Positions 35,898-45,560 of a stretch of 48,145 nt of DNA are shown here, one piece after another (the first letter of the stretch is position 1; every line of letters starts with the position of its first letter). The notes under the pieces are model-generated. The model made no database searches. It was not told the DNA's origin and was given only the letters and a program-made list of their open reading frames with translations. Position numbers and translations under genes: made by a program. The stretch covers positions 1 through 48,145 of the forward strand of contig JABWBP010000071.1 of the NCBI GenBank assembly GCA_013360445.1, written 5' to 3'. Source of the stretch: Calditrichaceae bacterium. GTDB taxonomy: Bacteria > Calditrichota > Calditrichia > RBG-13-44-9 > J075.

Positions 35898-38609
35898 ATG
35901 AATATAGACGGTAAAAGGATGTGTCGAAGCGGGAGGAATATGAAAATTTCTATTTCCCGCAAAGGCGTCGCCGGTTGGGCAATGGCGATGCTGACAATTT
36001 TCTCCCTGAATCTATTCTCCGGCGATATAAAATCGGTGCAAAGCGGAAACTGGTCCAATCCCGCTACCTGGAATACCGGAACCCTTCCCGGCCAGGGCGA
36101 TAACGTGTTGGTGGACAGCGGCCACGTGGTGATCTATGACCGCGTCTCCAGCGAGGACATCCGCCTGCTTCACATCCGCGGAACGCTGCAATTTTCCCGC
36201 ACCGCCAACACCCAATTGGACGTGGGAATGATCATCATCAGCACTGCGGAGATGGTGCACGTGAACGCCAACTGCTCCATGCATCATAACGGCCCCCACT
36301 GGGAGAACGCCCCCCGCCCGGCGCTGGAGGTGGGCAGCATGGACAATCCCATTCCCGCCAACGTTACCGCGCGCATTCGCCTGAAATATTTCAACGATAT
36401 GAGCGCCGACTGCGCCCCGGGGATCATTTGTTACGGGGGGCGGATGGATTTTCACGGCGCGCCGGTGAACAAAACCTGGGTCAAATTAGGCGCCAGCGCC
36501 GTGGAAGGAGCGTCAACCATCACCCTTGCGGAGACGGTAAATTGGAAGGTGGGCGATCACATCATCATCACCCGCAGCACCCGGCCCAGCGGCAATATCA
36601 TCAACACCGGTTCTTACCGCACCAACGGGCAAATTCAAACCGAGGAAAAATATATTACCGCCATTTCCGGCAATACCGTTACCCTGAACAGTTCCCTGCA
36701 ACATACCCATCCCAAATGGCACGACGGCCGCACCGGGGAAGTGGCGCTGCTCTCCCGCAACGTGATCGTGGAGTCCAAAGACCCCAACGGCGAGCGCGGG
36801 CACACCATGTACCACCACGGCAGCGTGGGGAGCATCAGTTACGCGGAATTTGCCCACCTGGGCAAAGAGGGAGTGCTGGCGCGTTATCCCATCCACTACC
36901 ACGTGCTGGGAAGCTCCATGCGGGGCAGCAGCGTGGTCGGCGCTTCGGTGTGGGATTCCCACAACCGCTTCGTGACCATTCACGGCACCAATTATTTAGT
37001 GGTGCGGGATTGCGTGGGGTATAAATCCCTGGGGCACGGGTTTTTTATGGAGAACGGCGCGGAGGTGTTCAACTTTCTGGAGAACAACCTCTCCGTGCTG
37101 ACTTTCGATACCGATGAGCTTCCCGGGCAGTCCCTGGCCTATGACGACAACGATGGCGCCGGATTCTGGTGGGCCAACGGTCGCAACGCCTTTTTGAATA
37201 ACGTGGCCGCGGAAACCGACCGCTACGGCTATCAGTACGAAATCACCCCGGAAATTTACGCCTCCGTGGCCCAACCCGACGGCAGCGTGCAGTCGGTGCA
37301 GATCAATACCCTGCCGTTCATCCTCTTCAAAGGCAACGAGGCGCACGGAACCATGGAGTACGGCTTCGTGGGGGAAGGCGGCGACGTGCCGCAGGACGAT
37401 CCGCTGATTATCGAAGACCTCTCGGTGTGGTTCTGCTGGCGGGCGGTGCGTCCGGATCTGAATAATTATTACTTCAAGAACCTGCGCTTCCGCAACGTGG
37501 CCTACGGGTTCTACGGAACCAATCCCAAAAGCGGCCGGGTGGAAGGATTCGAAGCGATCAAAACCGGGAATTACGCCATGGGCTTCGATAAGTCCCCGGA
37601 AGGTCTGGTGACTTTCGACAACGTGTACATCGATACCTCCAGCTCCCATCCGTTCCGCATCGAGGGCGACCAGGCCCGCCCCAATGCGCTGGACGTGCAC
37701 GTTCGCAACTATACGATTTTGAACGTGGAGGATGACTTAATAGGCGCCAAATCCGGCAGCAATGCCAGAACCAGCCCGGACGTTACCCTGTACCTGCACG
37801 ACTGGTTCGGCCCGGGGCAGGACGCAAAAGTCATTCCCTCGGTGCAAACCCGCAATGACGGGCTGAACTACCAAAACCTCTCGCCCATTTTCCGGGATGA
37901 CGTGAAAGTGGCCGCCACCGGCGTTCCCTTTCCCAACAACCCCATTCACTTAAACGATGACCTGCCCCCGGCCACGGTCATTCTTTATCCCCAGAATTTG
38001 CAGAGCTTTTCTCATCAAACCGGCCAGATTACCGTGATCGGAACCTGCATCGACGCCAGCCAGGTCGCCTCGGTAACCGTAAACGGGGTTCCGGCTGCCC
38101 CGCTGGCGGAGAATTATACCCGCTGGCAGGTAACCCTCACCAATCTTTCCCACGGCGACCTTGTTCTGGAGTCCCGGGGAACGGACCAGTTCGGCAACGT
38201 GGAGTTGAATCCCCACCGGGTCACCATCGGAATCGGCACCACTCCCACCGGCACCGGCGATCCCGGGCAGCACCAGCATCCCGCCCTGGCGGAAGGGTTC
38301 GAATTGATCGGGAATTTCCCCAACCCCTTCAATCCCGAAACCGCCATTCGCTTCCGGGTTTCCGCGGCGAATCAATCGGCCAGCCAGGTGCGGTTAGTGG
38401 TTTACGATATTTTAGGCAATCAAGTGCGGGAACTGGCGAACGAACAGCTTACCCCCGGGGAGTACCTGCGCACCTGGGACGGCCGCAACGACGCCGGCGT
38501 CCCGGCAGCCTCGGGTCTCTACATTTACGAAATGGTCGCCCGCAACCCCGGTTCGCCGGGAGGGGAGGCCACATTTCGCCAGGCGAAAAAGATGCTTTTA
38601 GTGCGTTGA
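35898..38609 (+). CDS. Secreted G8-domain protein with T9SS type A sorting tail
   Basis: The protein is up to 903 residues. A signal peptide (GWAMAMLTIFSLNLFSG) is followed by a G8 domain (QSGNWSNPATWNTGTLPGQG and DNVLVDSGHVVIYD). A long beta-helix-like region follows (HVLGSSMRGSSVVGASVW, NLSVLTFDTDELPGQ, repeated N/D-rich turns), resembling the CEMIP/TMEM2 core. Near 700 is an Ig-like module (ITVIGTCIDASQVASVTVNG), then the sorting domain (LIGNFPNPFNPETAIRF, VVYDILGNQVRELA, final KKMLLVR). It should be exported by the type IX system to the surface. A polysaccharide-binding or -cleaving role is inferred from G8 relatives. Both 35898 (AAGGAG upstream) and 35940 (GGGAGGA upstream, signal starts at once) are good starts; I slightly favour 35940 as the functional one. 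Confidence 0.88.
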   Translation: MNIDGKRMCRSGRNMKISISRKGVAGWAMAMLTIFSLNLFSGDIKSVQSGNWSNPATWNTGTLPGQGDNVLVDSGHVVIYDRVSSEDIRLLHIRGTLQFSRTANTQLDVGMIIISTAEMVHVNANCSMHHNGPHWENAPRPALEVGSMDNPIPANVTARIRLKYFNDMSADCAPGIICYGGRMDFHGAPVNKTWVKLGASAVEGASTITLAETVNWKVGDHIIITRSTRPSGNIINTGSYRTNGQIQTEEKYITAISGNTVTLNSSLQHTHPKWHDGRTGEVALLSRNVIVESKDPNGERGHTMYHHGSVGSISYAEFAHLGKEGVLARYPIHYHVLGSSMRGSSVVGASVWDSHNRFVTIHGTNYLVVRDCVGYKSLGHGFFMENGAEVFNFLENNLSVLTFDTDELPGQSLAYDDNDGAGFWWANGRNAFLNNVAAETDRYGYQYEITPEIYASVAQPDGSVQSVQINTLPFILFKGNEAHGTMEYGFVGEGGDVPQDDPLIIEDLSVWFCWRAVRPDLNNYYFKNLRFRNVAYGFYGTNPKSGRVEGFEAIKTGNYAMGFDKSPEGLVTFDNVYIDTSSSHPFRIEGDQARPNALDVHVRNYTILNVEDDLIGAKSGSNARTSPDVTLYLHDWFGPGQDAKVIPSVQTRNDGLNYQNLSPIFRDDVKVAATGVPFPNNPIHLNDDLPPATVILYPQNLQSFSHQTGQITVIGTCIDASQVASVTVNGVPAAPLAENYTRWQVTLTNLSHGDLVLESRGTDQFGNVELNPHRVTIGIGTTPTGTGDPGQHQHPALAEGFELIGNFPNPFNPETAIRFRVSAANQSASQVRLVVYDILGNQVRELANEQLTPGEYLRTWDGRNDAGVPAASGLYIYEMVARNPGSPGGEATFRQAKKMLLVR

Positions 38610-38639
38610 GATTCATCCATCCTCCATCCATCCGAAAGG

Positions 38640-38669
38640 GAGCCGGCTGTGCAAGCCGGCTCTCTTTTT
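38640..38669 (+). terminator. Intrinsic terminator after the G8 gene
   Basis: GAGCCGGCT (38640-38648) and AGCCGGCTC (38654-38662) form a 9-bp stem with loop GTGCA, followed by TCTTTTTA. It lies 30 bases after the stop codon. Confidence 0.85.
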
Positions 38670-38694
38670 ATTGCTTTCAATACCCTCTAACAAA

Positions 38695-38721
38695 AAAGCT
38701 CCCCCGCAAGGGAGGAGCTTT
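38695..38721 (-). terminator. Intrinsic terminator after the DUF1508 gene
   Basis: On the minus strand AAAGCTCC...GGGAGCTTT forms a stem of 8 plus 2 pairs with one mismatch, followed by TTTTTTG. It lies about 37 bases after the DUF1508 stop and converges with the G8 terminator. Confidence 0.75.
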
Positions 38722-38757
38722 CATATTCAAAATCCTGCAAAACCAAATTTGCTGCGC

Positions 38758-38952
38758 TTATTCTTCTTTGCTCTTATCGACGATTTCCGCATCGCCCGCG
38801 TTCTTTTTAATGGATTCGATGGTTTTTTTTGCGGAAGATTTGTCGGAATACCCCTGGCTTTGAAGAATAACCTGGCCATTCGGCGCAATCAGCACAAAAC
38901 GAAACTTGTCACCCTTGTCCTTGCTAATCTCGAACTTGTAAGGCATTTTCAA
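38758..38952 (-). CDS. DUF1508 (YegP-like) small protein
   Basis: This is a 64-residue protein made of one DUF1508 unit: KFEISKDKGDKFRFVLIAPNGQVILQSQGY, then SSAKKTIESIKKNAGDAEIVD. E. coli YegP has two such units; here there is one. The fold binds poorly known ligands and the function is unknown. GGAGG lies just before the start on the minus strand. Monocistronic with its own terminator. Confidence 0.85.
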   Translation of the reverse strand: MKMPYKFEISKDKGDKFRFVLIAPNGQVILQSQGYSDKSSAKKTIESIKKNAGDAEIVDKSKEE

Positions 38953-39137
38953 GCCTCCTTCGCTATGGATTTAGCCGTTCACCCCAATTAATTAGTTCTT
39001 CGCTTCAACAAATCCCGAAGCATGGTGCAACTAAGATAAAAAAAACCGGAAAATATGCAAGACATTTATGAAAGTTTCAGCAAAAATTCTCGCACAAGGA
39101 TAGCTATAATGTTTCAGAAAAATAATTTCCACGGCTA

Positions 39138-39392
39138 TCAGGGTTTTTCGGCTTCCAGGAAATTGTAGAATACTTCGAAGTCGATTTTGAGGTCCAGGAG
39201 GTAGAGGCGGATAAGCTCGGTAGAAATGGCGGGATTATTAGGAATGGTAATCCGCCGGAAGGGGAATGCGTTCTGCCGCAGGACGGTAATATCCGGGGTA
39301 TTGAGATCCTCGGAATATCCCAGGGCGCGGAAGGCTTTCAGCACTTTCCGGTGTTCGATTCTTGGAATCCGGGTAACGGCGCTTTCAGGCAT
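39138..39392 (-). CDS. HicA-like toxin, diverged
   Basis: This is an 84-residue protein with the HicA plan: RKVLKAFRALGYSE (helix 1), a beta segment, then FRRITIPNNPAISTELIRLYLLDLKI resembling the RxVTVPxH...L+.IL region. The usual GSH motif carrying the catalytic histidine of the mRNA interferase is replaced by NTPDITVLRQ, so there is no histidine at that position. It is either an inactive toxin or a diverged relative. It overlaps hicB by 8 bases. Confidence 0.6.
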   Translation of the reverse strand: MPESAVTRIPRIEHRKVLKAFRALGYSEDLNTPDITVLRQNAFPFRRITIPNNPAISTELIRLYLLDLKIDFEVFYNFLEAEKP

Positions 39393-39576
39393 CGGACCTC
39401 ACCTGGATTTTTTCGTGGCGTTGTTTGTGGCTGATCACATAGGCGTTGATGGCGGCCTTGAGCAGCGCCTGGGCTTTGGCTTCGGTTTCCGCCTCCACGT
39501 GGCAGCCTTCCAGGTTGGGGCAGCTACCGATGTATAAGCCATCCTCGATTTTCCGAACCACCACCCGTAATTTCAT
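39385..39576 (-). CDS. HicB-like antitoxin (short form)
   Basis: This is a 63-residue protein with LRVVVRKIEDGLYIGSCPNLEGCHVEAETEAKAQ, the RNase H-like HicB core (xxGxYxAxCPxLPGCxSxGxT). It has no C-terminal DNA-binding helix-turn-helix, so it is the short HicB type that acts by binding the toxin. It is the first gene of the pair, with an inverted-repeat candidate operator upstream at 39607-39642. Confidence 0.75.
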   Translation of the reverse strand: MKLRVVVRKIEDGLYIGSCPNLEGCHVEAETEAKAQALLKAAINAYVISHKQRHEKIQVRSDA

Positions 39577-39606
39577 GGACCTGTCTTACCCGTTTTTGTT
39601 CAATAT

Positions 39607-39642
39607 ATCAGTACTGCCGCACCGATACAACAGTGTACTGAT
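39607..39642. promoter_or_regulatory. Candidate operator upstream of hicBA
   Basis: ATCAGTAC (39607-39614) and GTACTGAT (39635-39642) are perfect inverted 8-mers separated by 20 bases, 31 bases upstream of the hicB start. Each contains AGTAC. The spacing of two helical turns per half-site pair fits a dimer-binding operator, but a short HicB would need another protein or the complex to bind. The rest of 39577-39768 holds no gene. Confidence 0.35.
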
Positions 39643-39768
39643 TTTTAGGGAATAAATCAATGTGCGGCCCCCGGAAAGTATGTTTCTCCTGGAAACAGAA
39701 CTCCCCGCGTCGTATGTTTCAATCCCTGAAATCGACTGCGGAAAGTAAAACGATATTGAGAATTCGCC

Positions 39769-40491
39769 ATGAAGATCAATCCCGAAAATATCCATTTCAT
39801 CCTGGTGGAGCCGAAAACCCCGGGCAACATCGGCGCGGCGGCGCGGGCGATCAAGACCATGGGGTTCGGCAATCTCACCCTGATCAACCCCGGGGACCCG
39901 AGCGCCCCGGAAGCGCGCTGGATGGCGCACGCGGCGGAAGACGTTCTCGAGAACGCCGGGGTCTTTGCCGCCCTTCCCGAAGCGTTAAAAAATACCCACT
40001 TCGTGGTAGCCACCACCCAGCGGGTGCGCGGGTACCATTTTCCCTATTATACCCCCGCGGAATTAGGCGAAAAGTTGATCCCGCTCTCGCAGGCGCACCG
40101 GGTGGCCATCGTGTTCGGGCGGGAAGTTAGCGGGCTGACCAACGAGGAACTGCGCTGCTGCCACGCCATCTCCACGATCCCCGCGGCGGTTAACCACCCT
40201 TCCCTAAATTTAGCCCAGGCGGTGATGGTATATGCCTACGAGTTGTTCAAAGCCTCGTTCGAGGAGGAAAAGCGCTTCCAGTGGCGGTTAGCCAATTACC
40301 AGCAGATGGAAGGGGTGTACGAGCATCTGCGCAGCAGTTTAGAGCGGGTGAATTTCGTGCCCATGGATAGCTGGGAGAATTTTATGATGCGCTTCCGGCG
40401 CATGTTTGCCCGCGCCAATCCGGAGGTGCGCGACGTGAAGGTGATGCACAAAATTTTGCAGGCGTTCGATGAGTACATCCGGCGAATGTAG
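39769..40491 (+). CDS. trmJ: tRNA 2'-O-methyltransferase TrmJ (SPOUT)
   Basis: This is a 240-residue protein. FILVEPKTPGNIGAAARAIKTMGFGNLTLINP is the N-terminal SpoU motif. The trefoil knot is built from VAIVFGREVSGLTNEEL, then ISTIPAAVNHPSLNLAQAVMVYAYELF. The C-terminal tail is helical, as in TrmJ. It methylates the ribose of residue 32 in tRNA using SAM. The gene stands alone, between HicBA (divergent) and a palindromic repeat. Confidence 0.9.
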   Translation: MKINPENIHFILVEPKTPGNIGAAARAIKTMGFGNLTLINPGDPSAPEARWMAHAAEDVLENAGVFAALPEALKNTHFVVATTQRVRGYHFPYYTPAELGEKLIPLSQAHRVAIVFGREVSGLTNEELRCCHAISTIPAAVNHPSLNLAQAVMVYAYELFKASFEEEKRFQWRLANYQQMEGVYEHLRSSLERVNFVPMDSWENFMMRFRRMFARANPEVRDVKVMHKILQAFDEYIRRM

Positions 40492-40511
40492 GGGGGGATT
40501 CGCGATTCGAT

Positions 40512-40546
40512 AAGACCTCAAAGGTTTTCAAAACCTTTGAGGTCTT
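40512..40546. repeat. GACCTCAAAGGTTTT palindrome, copy 2
   Basis: A perfect 17-bp stem AAGACCTCAAAGGTTTT / AAAACCTTTGAGGTCTT with one central C. It is the same repeat as 35639-35669. It supplies the last codons and the stop of the shortened Avd-like gene on the minus strand, so it appears to have been inserted there, and it lies 20 bases after the trmJ stop. Confidence 0.8.
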
Positions 40547-40665
40547 TGAACTATTTTCGCCGCCACGCTAAAACGGTAGCTTTTGGGGAATTTTCCGGTG
40601 TGCTGCAACAGCCACTTGGAAAAATCATACCCGCGTTTGGTCACTAACATTTCCTGGCTCGCCAT
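40528..40665 (-). pseudogene. Truncated Avd / S23 four-helix-bundle gene
   Basis: The 45-residue product is MASQEMLVTKRGYDFSKWLL, then QHTGKFPKSYRFSVAAKIV, then repeat-encoded QRPQRF and a stop. The KxYDFxxWLLxHTxKFPKSxRFSxA motif is the first helix-turn of Avd-like/S23 four-helix-bundle proteins, which are accessory factors of diversity-generating retroelements and normally about 110-125 residues long. Everything after helix 1 is lost at the palindromic repeat (40512-40546). The start has GAGG upstream. It lies on the same strand and directly downstream of the NACHT-FGE gene, the place avd holds beside a DGR target gene. Confidence 0.7.
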
Positions 40666-40683
40666 AAATACCTCGTTTTTTTT

Positions 40684-40713
40684 AAAAAAAATTTTCGCCC
40701 CGCTTCGCGGGGC
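40684..40713 (-). terminator. Intrinsic terminator after the NACHT-FGE gene
   Basis: GCCCCGC-GAA-GCGGGGC (40713-40697 on the minus strand) is followed by GAAAA and a run of eight T. It is a strong terminator about 105 bases downstream of the NACHT-FGE stop codon and just before the Avd-like fragment. Confidence 0.75.
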
Positions 40714-40722
40714 TTTCCAGAG

Positions 40723-40772
40723 TTTCATCCCGACAAAAACGCATCCATCCCTGGATGCCAATCGGGATGAAA
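40723..40772. other. Nested inverted repeat downstream of the NACHT-FGE gene
   Basis: The outer 11-bp arms TTTCATCCCGA (40723-40733) and TCGGGATGAAA (40762-40772) enclose a 6-bp hairpin GCATCC / GGATGC. It lies between the NACHT-FGE stop and its terminator. DGR targets often have a hairpin or cruciform just downstream of the variable region; this one is about 45 bases away, so the link is tentative. Confidence 0.5.
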
Positions 40773-40817
40773 TTTTTCAGAGTTTCAGATGGACAGAGTA
40801 TCAGAGTATCAAAAGAT

Positions 40818-43613
40818 CTATGACTGGGCAACAACGACCCGAAAACCAATATTGAAATCCCAGTAGCCGGGGTAGTAGTGGTAGCGGGCGGAGCAGCGCA
40901 GATCATCTTCGCGACGGCTCCACGCGCCGCCCCGCAGAGCACGCGCATCTTCACGATAAGCCCCTTTCCCATACAGATTCTCACACCACTCCCATACGTT
41001 GCCGGCCATGTCCATCAGCCCTTCCGGGGTGGCGCCTTCCGGGTAGCGTCCCACCGGGGTGGTAGCGCCCACGTTATCGCCGTAATTGGCTAATTGGGGG
41101 TTGGGCGCTCCTTTTTCTTTTGGCCAGGGATATTCCCGCAATTCCCCTCCCGGTTCCCGGCCGGCAGCCGCCCATTCCCACTCCGGCTCGCTGGGCAGGC
41201 GGAAAACGGGATTAGAATTGGCAATTGCCAATAGCGAAGCCATCCCTTCCTGGGATTGGGAATTGCCAATTGCCAATTGAATTTCCGTCAACCAGTGGCA
41301 ATAGACGGCGGCGGCAAACCAGGTTACGCCTACCACGGGCTGGTCCTCGCCGTTGAAACGCCGGTCGTCGTCATAATTCGATCGCAGCTTTCCCGCCCAT
41401 TCTGCCGGGTTTTTGCCCAGGTATGCGATGAAGTCTTTCTCCGGTCCGATTTTCGCCAGCAGGCGGCGGGCAAATTGTTCGGGGGGGAGGGCGCGCAGCA
41501 GGGGCGATTCGCGAATCGCCCCTACGCCCGCCAGGTAATCTATAAAACGGCGGTAGCGTTTGTTGGTGAGGGGGTATTTGGCAAAGTAGAGGTTGGGAAC
41601 GGTTTCGTTTTTCTTTGAGACCGAATACTTGTAAGCGCCGCCGGGAATGAGCATGTATTCGGCGTGGTCTTCGTAGGGATTGCGGAAGGAAAGCGGCAGG
41701 GTTTCGAAAATGTTGCGGGGTATGAGGACATCGGTAACGGAAACGCCGGCCCGCATCTCGACGGTTAATTCTTCGGCGTAGCGCCGGCTGGCCTGGTCGC
41801 CGGTGCGCTTTTTAATGAATTCCACGATGCATCCCAGGGCTTCCGGGGTGCCAATCGTCTTCAAGCATTCCAAAATGTAGCGCCGCTGGCGGTCGTTCAG
41901 GGTATCATCATTCAAACCGGCTTTCAGGGAATCGATCTTTGTCTGCCCCGCTTCCCGCACCAGGGTCTGCAACAGGTTCTGCTCCTTCTGGCCCAGGCTG
42001 TGGCTTTTAGGGGAGCGGAAAAATTGTTTCATAAAGCTATCGAACATCTGGTCATCTGCTTTGCTGATAAAAAAGCGCAGCGGTTCTTGCCACCAGTCTT
42101 CCCCAAAATGGCGGATAAGCTGCGGAAGGCTCTCATTTCGCCGGGTTGCTAATTGCTCCCCGGCTAAATATTCCCGGAAGGATTTATGGCGGAAGATATA
42201 GACATCTTTCCCGGGATCGGAGAGCAGCCCGGCGCGGTCGCGCAGGTTATTGCAGAAAGTTTCCGCCGGGTATTGATTGGGAAGGGTATTGAGAGTGGGC
42301 TGCATTTTCAGGTGCATCTCGGATTTCAGGACGTTGTCGCGCTTTTTTTCCTCCTGCATCCACAACGCCGCCGGCAATAATACCCGGCGGGCGCTCTCTG
42401 CCGGGAGGAGGGGTTTCAAACCTCTGTTATCGTCGCGGTACTCTAACAGGTAGTTCAGGGCGGCGTCGTACAGATCCCGGCGGCTGCGGGGAAGGAATTC
42501 CCGCTCTTTCCAGATAATCGCCATGATTTGCAGCAGCATTGGCACCGCGGCCAGTTGTTGCACCGCCCGGTTTTCTTCGCGATGCAAAAAGTCGATGATA
42601 TCCCGGGCGCGCTGTTCCGCGCGTTTTAGCTGCCGCTCCTCCCGGGTTTTCCGGTCTTTGGCGTCCGCAGGAATCTCTTTCAGGAACGCCGCTCGAAACC
42701 ATTTGTCGAGGAATTCTTTCTGTTGCGGGGGAGAAAAATCCCGCACGTCGGCCCGCAGCAGACCTTCAGGATTCAGCTCGATGCCCTCTAACTTGCGGTA
42801 ACCGGTCTCCCGGGAAGTGACCACAAAGTGGGCTTTTTTGAGGCCGGTGCGGGCGCGGTCGATCCACCGGCAGGCTTTTTTGCGCTGCTGCACCTCGCTG
42901 ATCTCGTCCAGGCCGTCGAGCAACAGCAGGGTGGGGCGCTCATGCAGCCAGGAATAAAAGTTTTCCGCGGGAATCTCTACCTGGCGATCCTGCGCCCATT
43001 TGGCCAGGTATTGGGGCAGGAGACCTGGCTCCGCTTCTTGGGATGCCAGCTCCCGCAAGGGGAAATAGATCGGCAATACCGGTTCGCTAAACCCCAATTC
43101 CCAGAAGCCGCCTTTGTGCAGGCATTTCAAAGCGTAATATTGCAGCAGGGTGGTCTTGCCGGAGCCGGCCTCGCCAATGATCAGCAGCAGCCGGTACGGG
43201 TAATCTGTAAATGCCCGTTTCATCAGTTCGGCCGGGCCGAGATCCCGCACGGCTTCAACCTCCCCGGGTATTTGCCCGGGGTGGATGCGATCTTCCGCGC
43301 GCCCGGCAGAGGAGATTCGCAGGGAAACAAAGACGTCTAACAGATTGACCGGGATGGTGGCAATGGCTGGGGAGCCGGCCAGGGAAATCTTGCCCAGCTC
43401 ATCTTGCAAAAGCTCGCAGTATTCTTCCTGCACGGTTTTGGCTTCCTGCTGCGCCTGCTCCTCCCGGTATTCCTGTTGAGTCTCCAACTGCGCGACAGTT
43501 TCCTTTTTCTTGTCGCGGATGCGCTGGCGGCGCTGGTAAATTCCGAAAAGGAGCCCGGCCAGACCGACCAGAGACCCTGCTACCGTTGCAACTACCATCC
43601 AATCGATGCCCAT
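40818..43613 (-). CDS. Membrane-anchored NACHT ATPase with C-terminal FGE-sulfatase domain
   Basis: This is a 931-residue protein. An N-terminal membrane helix (VVATVAGSLVGLAGLLFGIY) is followed by a Q/E-rich coiled coil. The NACHT NTPase has Walker A GEAGSGKTT (about 147) and Walker B LLLLDGLDEIS (about 229), then sensor-type VVTSRETGYRKL. A helical middle section has KSFREYLAGEQL, typical of STAND proteins. From about 660 there is an FGE-sulfatase (formylglycine-generating-enzyme-like, C-type-lectin fold) domain: PVVGVTWFAAAVYCHWL, FRLPSEPEWEWAA, MDMAGNVWEW and LRGGAWSRREDDL...NIGFRVV. STAND ATPases of this build are conflict or signalling sensors. The last segment has Y/H/Y/Y/G/Y/F at positions that vary in DGR targets. 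About 23 residues of repeat-derived sequence lie in the domain (41212-41280). Confidence 0.88.
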   Translation of the reverse strand: MGIDWMVVATVAGSLVGLAGLLFGIYQRRQRIRDKKKETVAQLETQQEYREEQAQQEAKTVQEEYCELLQDELGKISLAGSPAIATIPVNLLDVFVSLRISSAGRAEDRIHPGQIPGEVEAVRDLGPAELMKRAFTDYPYRLLLIIGEAGSGKTTLLQYYALKCLHKGGFWELGFSEPVLPIYFPLRELASQEAEPGLLPQYLAKWAQDRQVEIPAENFYSWLHERPTLLLLDGLDEISEVQQRKKACRWIDRARTGLKKAHFVVTSRETGYRKLEGIELNPEGLLRADVRDFSPPQQKEFLDKWFRAAFLKEIPADAKDRKTREERQLKRAEQRARDIIDFLHREENRAVQQLAAVPMLLQIMAIIWKEREFLPRSRRDLYDAALNYLLEYRDDNRGLKPLLPAESARRVLLPAALWMQEEKKRDNVLKSEMHLKMQPTLNTLPNQYPAETFCNNLRDRAGLLSDPGKDVYIFRHKSFREYLAGEQLATRRNESLPQLIRHFGEDWWQEPLRFFISKADDQMFDSFMKQFFRSPKSHSLGQKEQNLLQTLVREAGQTKIDSLKAGLNDDTLNDRQRRYILECLKTIGTPEALGCIVEFIKKRTGDQASRRYAEELTVEMRAGVSVTDVLIPRNIFETLPLSFRNPYEDHAEYMLIPGGAYKYSVSKKNETVPNLYFAKYPLTNKRYRRFIDYLAGVGAIRESPLLRALPPEQFARRLLAKIGPEKDFIAYLGKNPAEWAGKLRSNYDDDRRFNGEDQPVVGVTWFAAAVYCHWLTEIQLAIGNSQSQEGMASLLAIANSNPVFRLPSEPEWEWAAAGREPGGELREYPWPKEKGAPNPQLANYGDNVGATTPVGRYPEGATPEGLMDMAGNVWEWCENLYGKGAYREDARALRGGAWSRREDDLRCSARYHYYPGYWDFNIGFRVVVAQS
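41212..41280. repeat. TTGGCAATTGCCAA repeat inserted in frame in the FGE domain
   Basis: A perfect palindrome TTGGCAATTGCCAA (41218-41231) and a second run AATTGCCAATTGCCAATTG (41261-41279) flank a short spacer. The translation, LAIGNSQSQEGMASLLAIAN, breaks the normally tight spacing between the CHWL helix and FRLPSEPEWEW of FGE-like domains. It keeps the frame and has no stop. Confidence 0.6.
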
Positions 43614-45404
<1,791 letters not shown>

Positions 45405-45449
45405 ATCGCCGCTGCGGTTAAATTACTTTCTGATGTCAGACAGAACGCG

Positions 45450-45485
45450 CTCGTTCCAACCCCGGCCTTCCGGGGTTGGAACGAG
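45450..45485. repeat. 16-bp perfect palindrome after gdhA
   Basis: CTCGTTCCAACCCCGG (45450-45465) and its exact reverse complement (45470-45485) with loop CCTT. It lies 45 bases after the gdhA stop and has no T-tract. It could work as a stem-loop terminator but looks like another dispersed palindrome. Confidence 0.75.
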
Positions 45486-45560
45486 TTGCGCGATACTCTG
45501 CATCGCGTTCGGATAGATTCTAAATTATCCCTCCTCTTTCAACCCCAAAGGAGAACTGCT

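Noticed and set aside
40583-40855. 90-codon plus-strand frame near the Avd-like fragment
   Set aside because: Antisense to the Avd-like fragment and crossing the terminator and nested hairpin; no motif.
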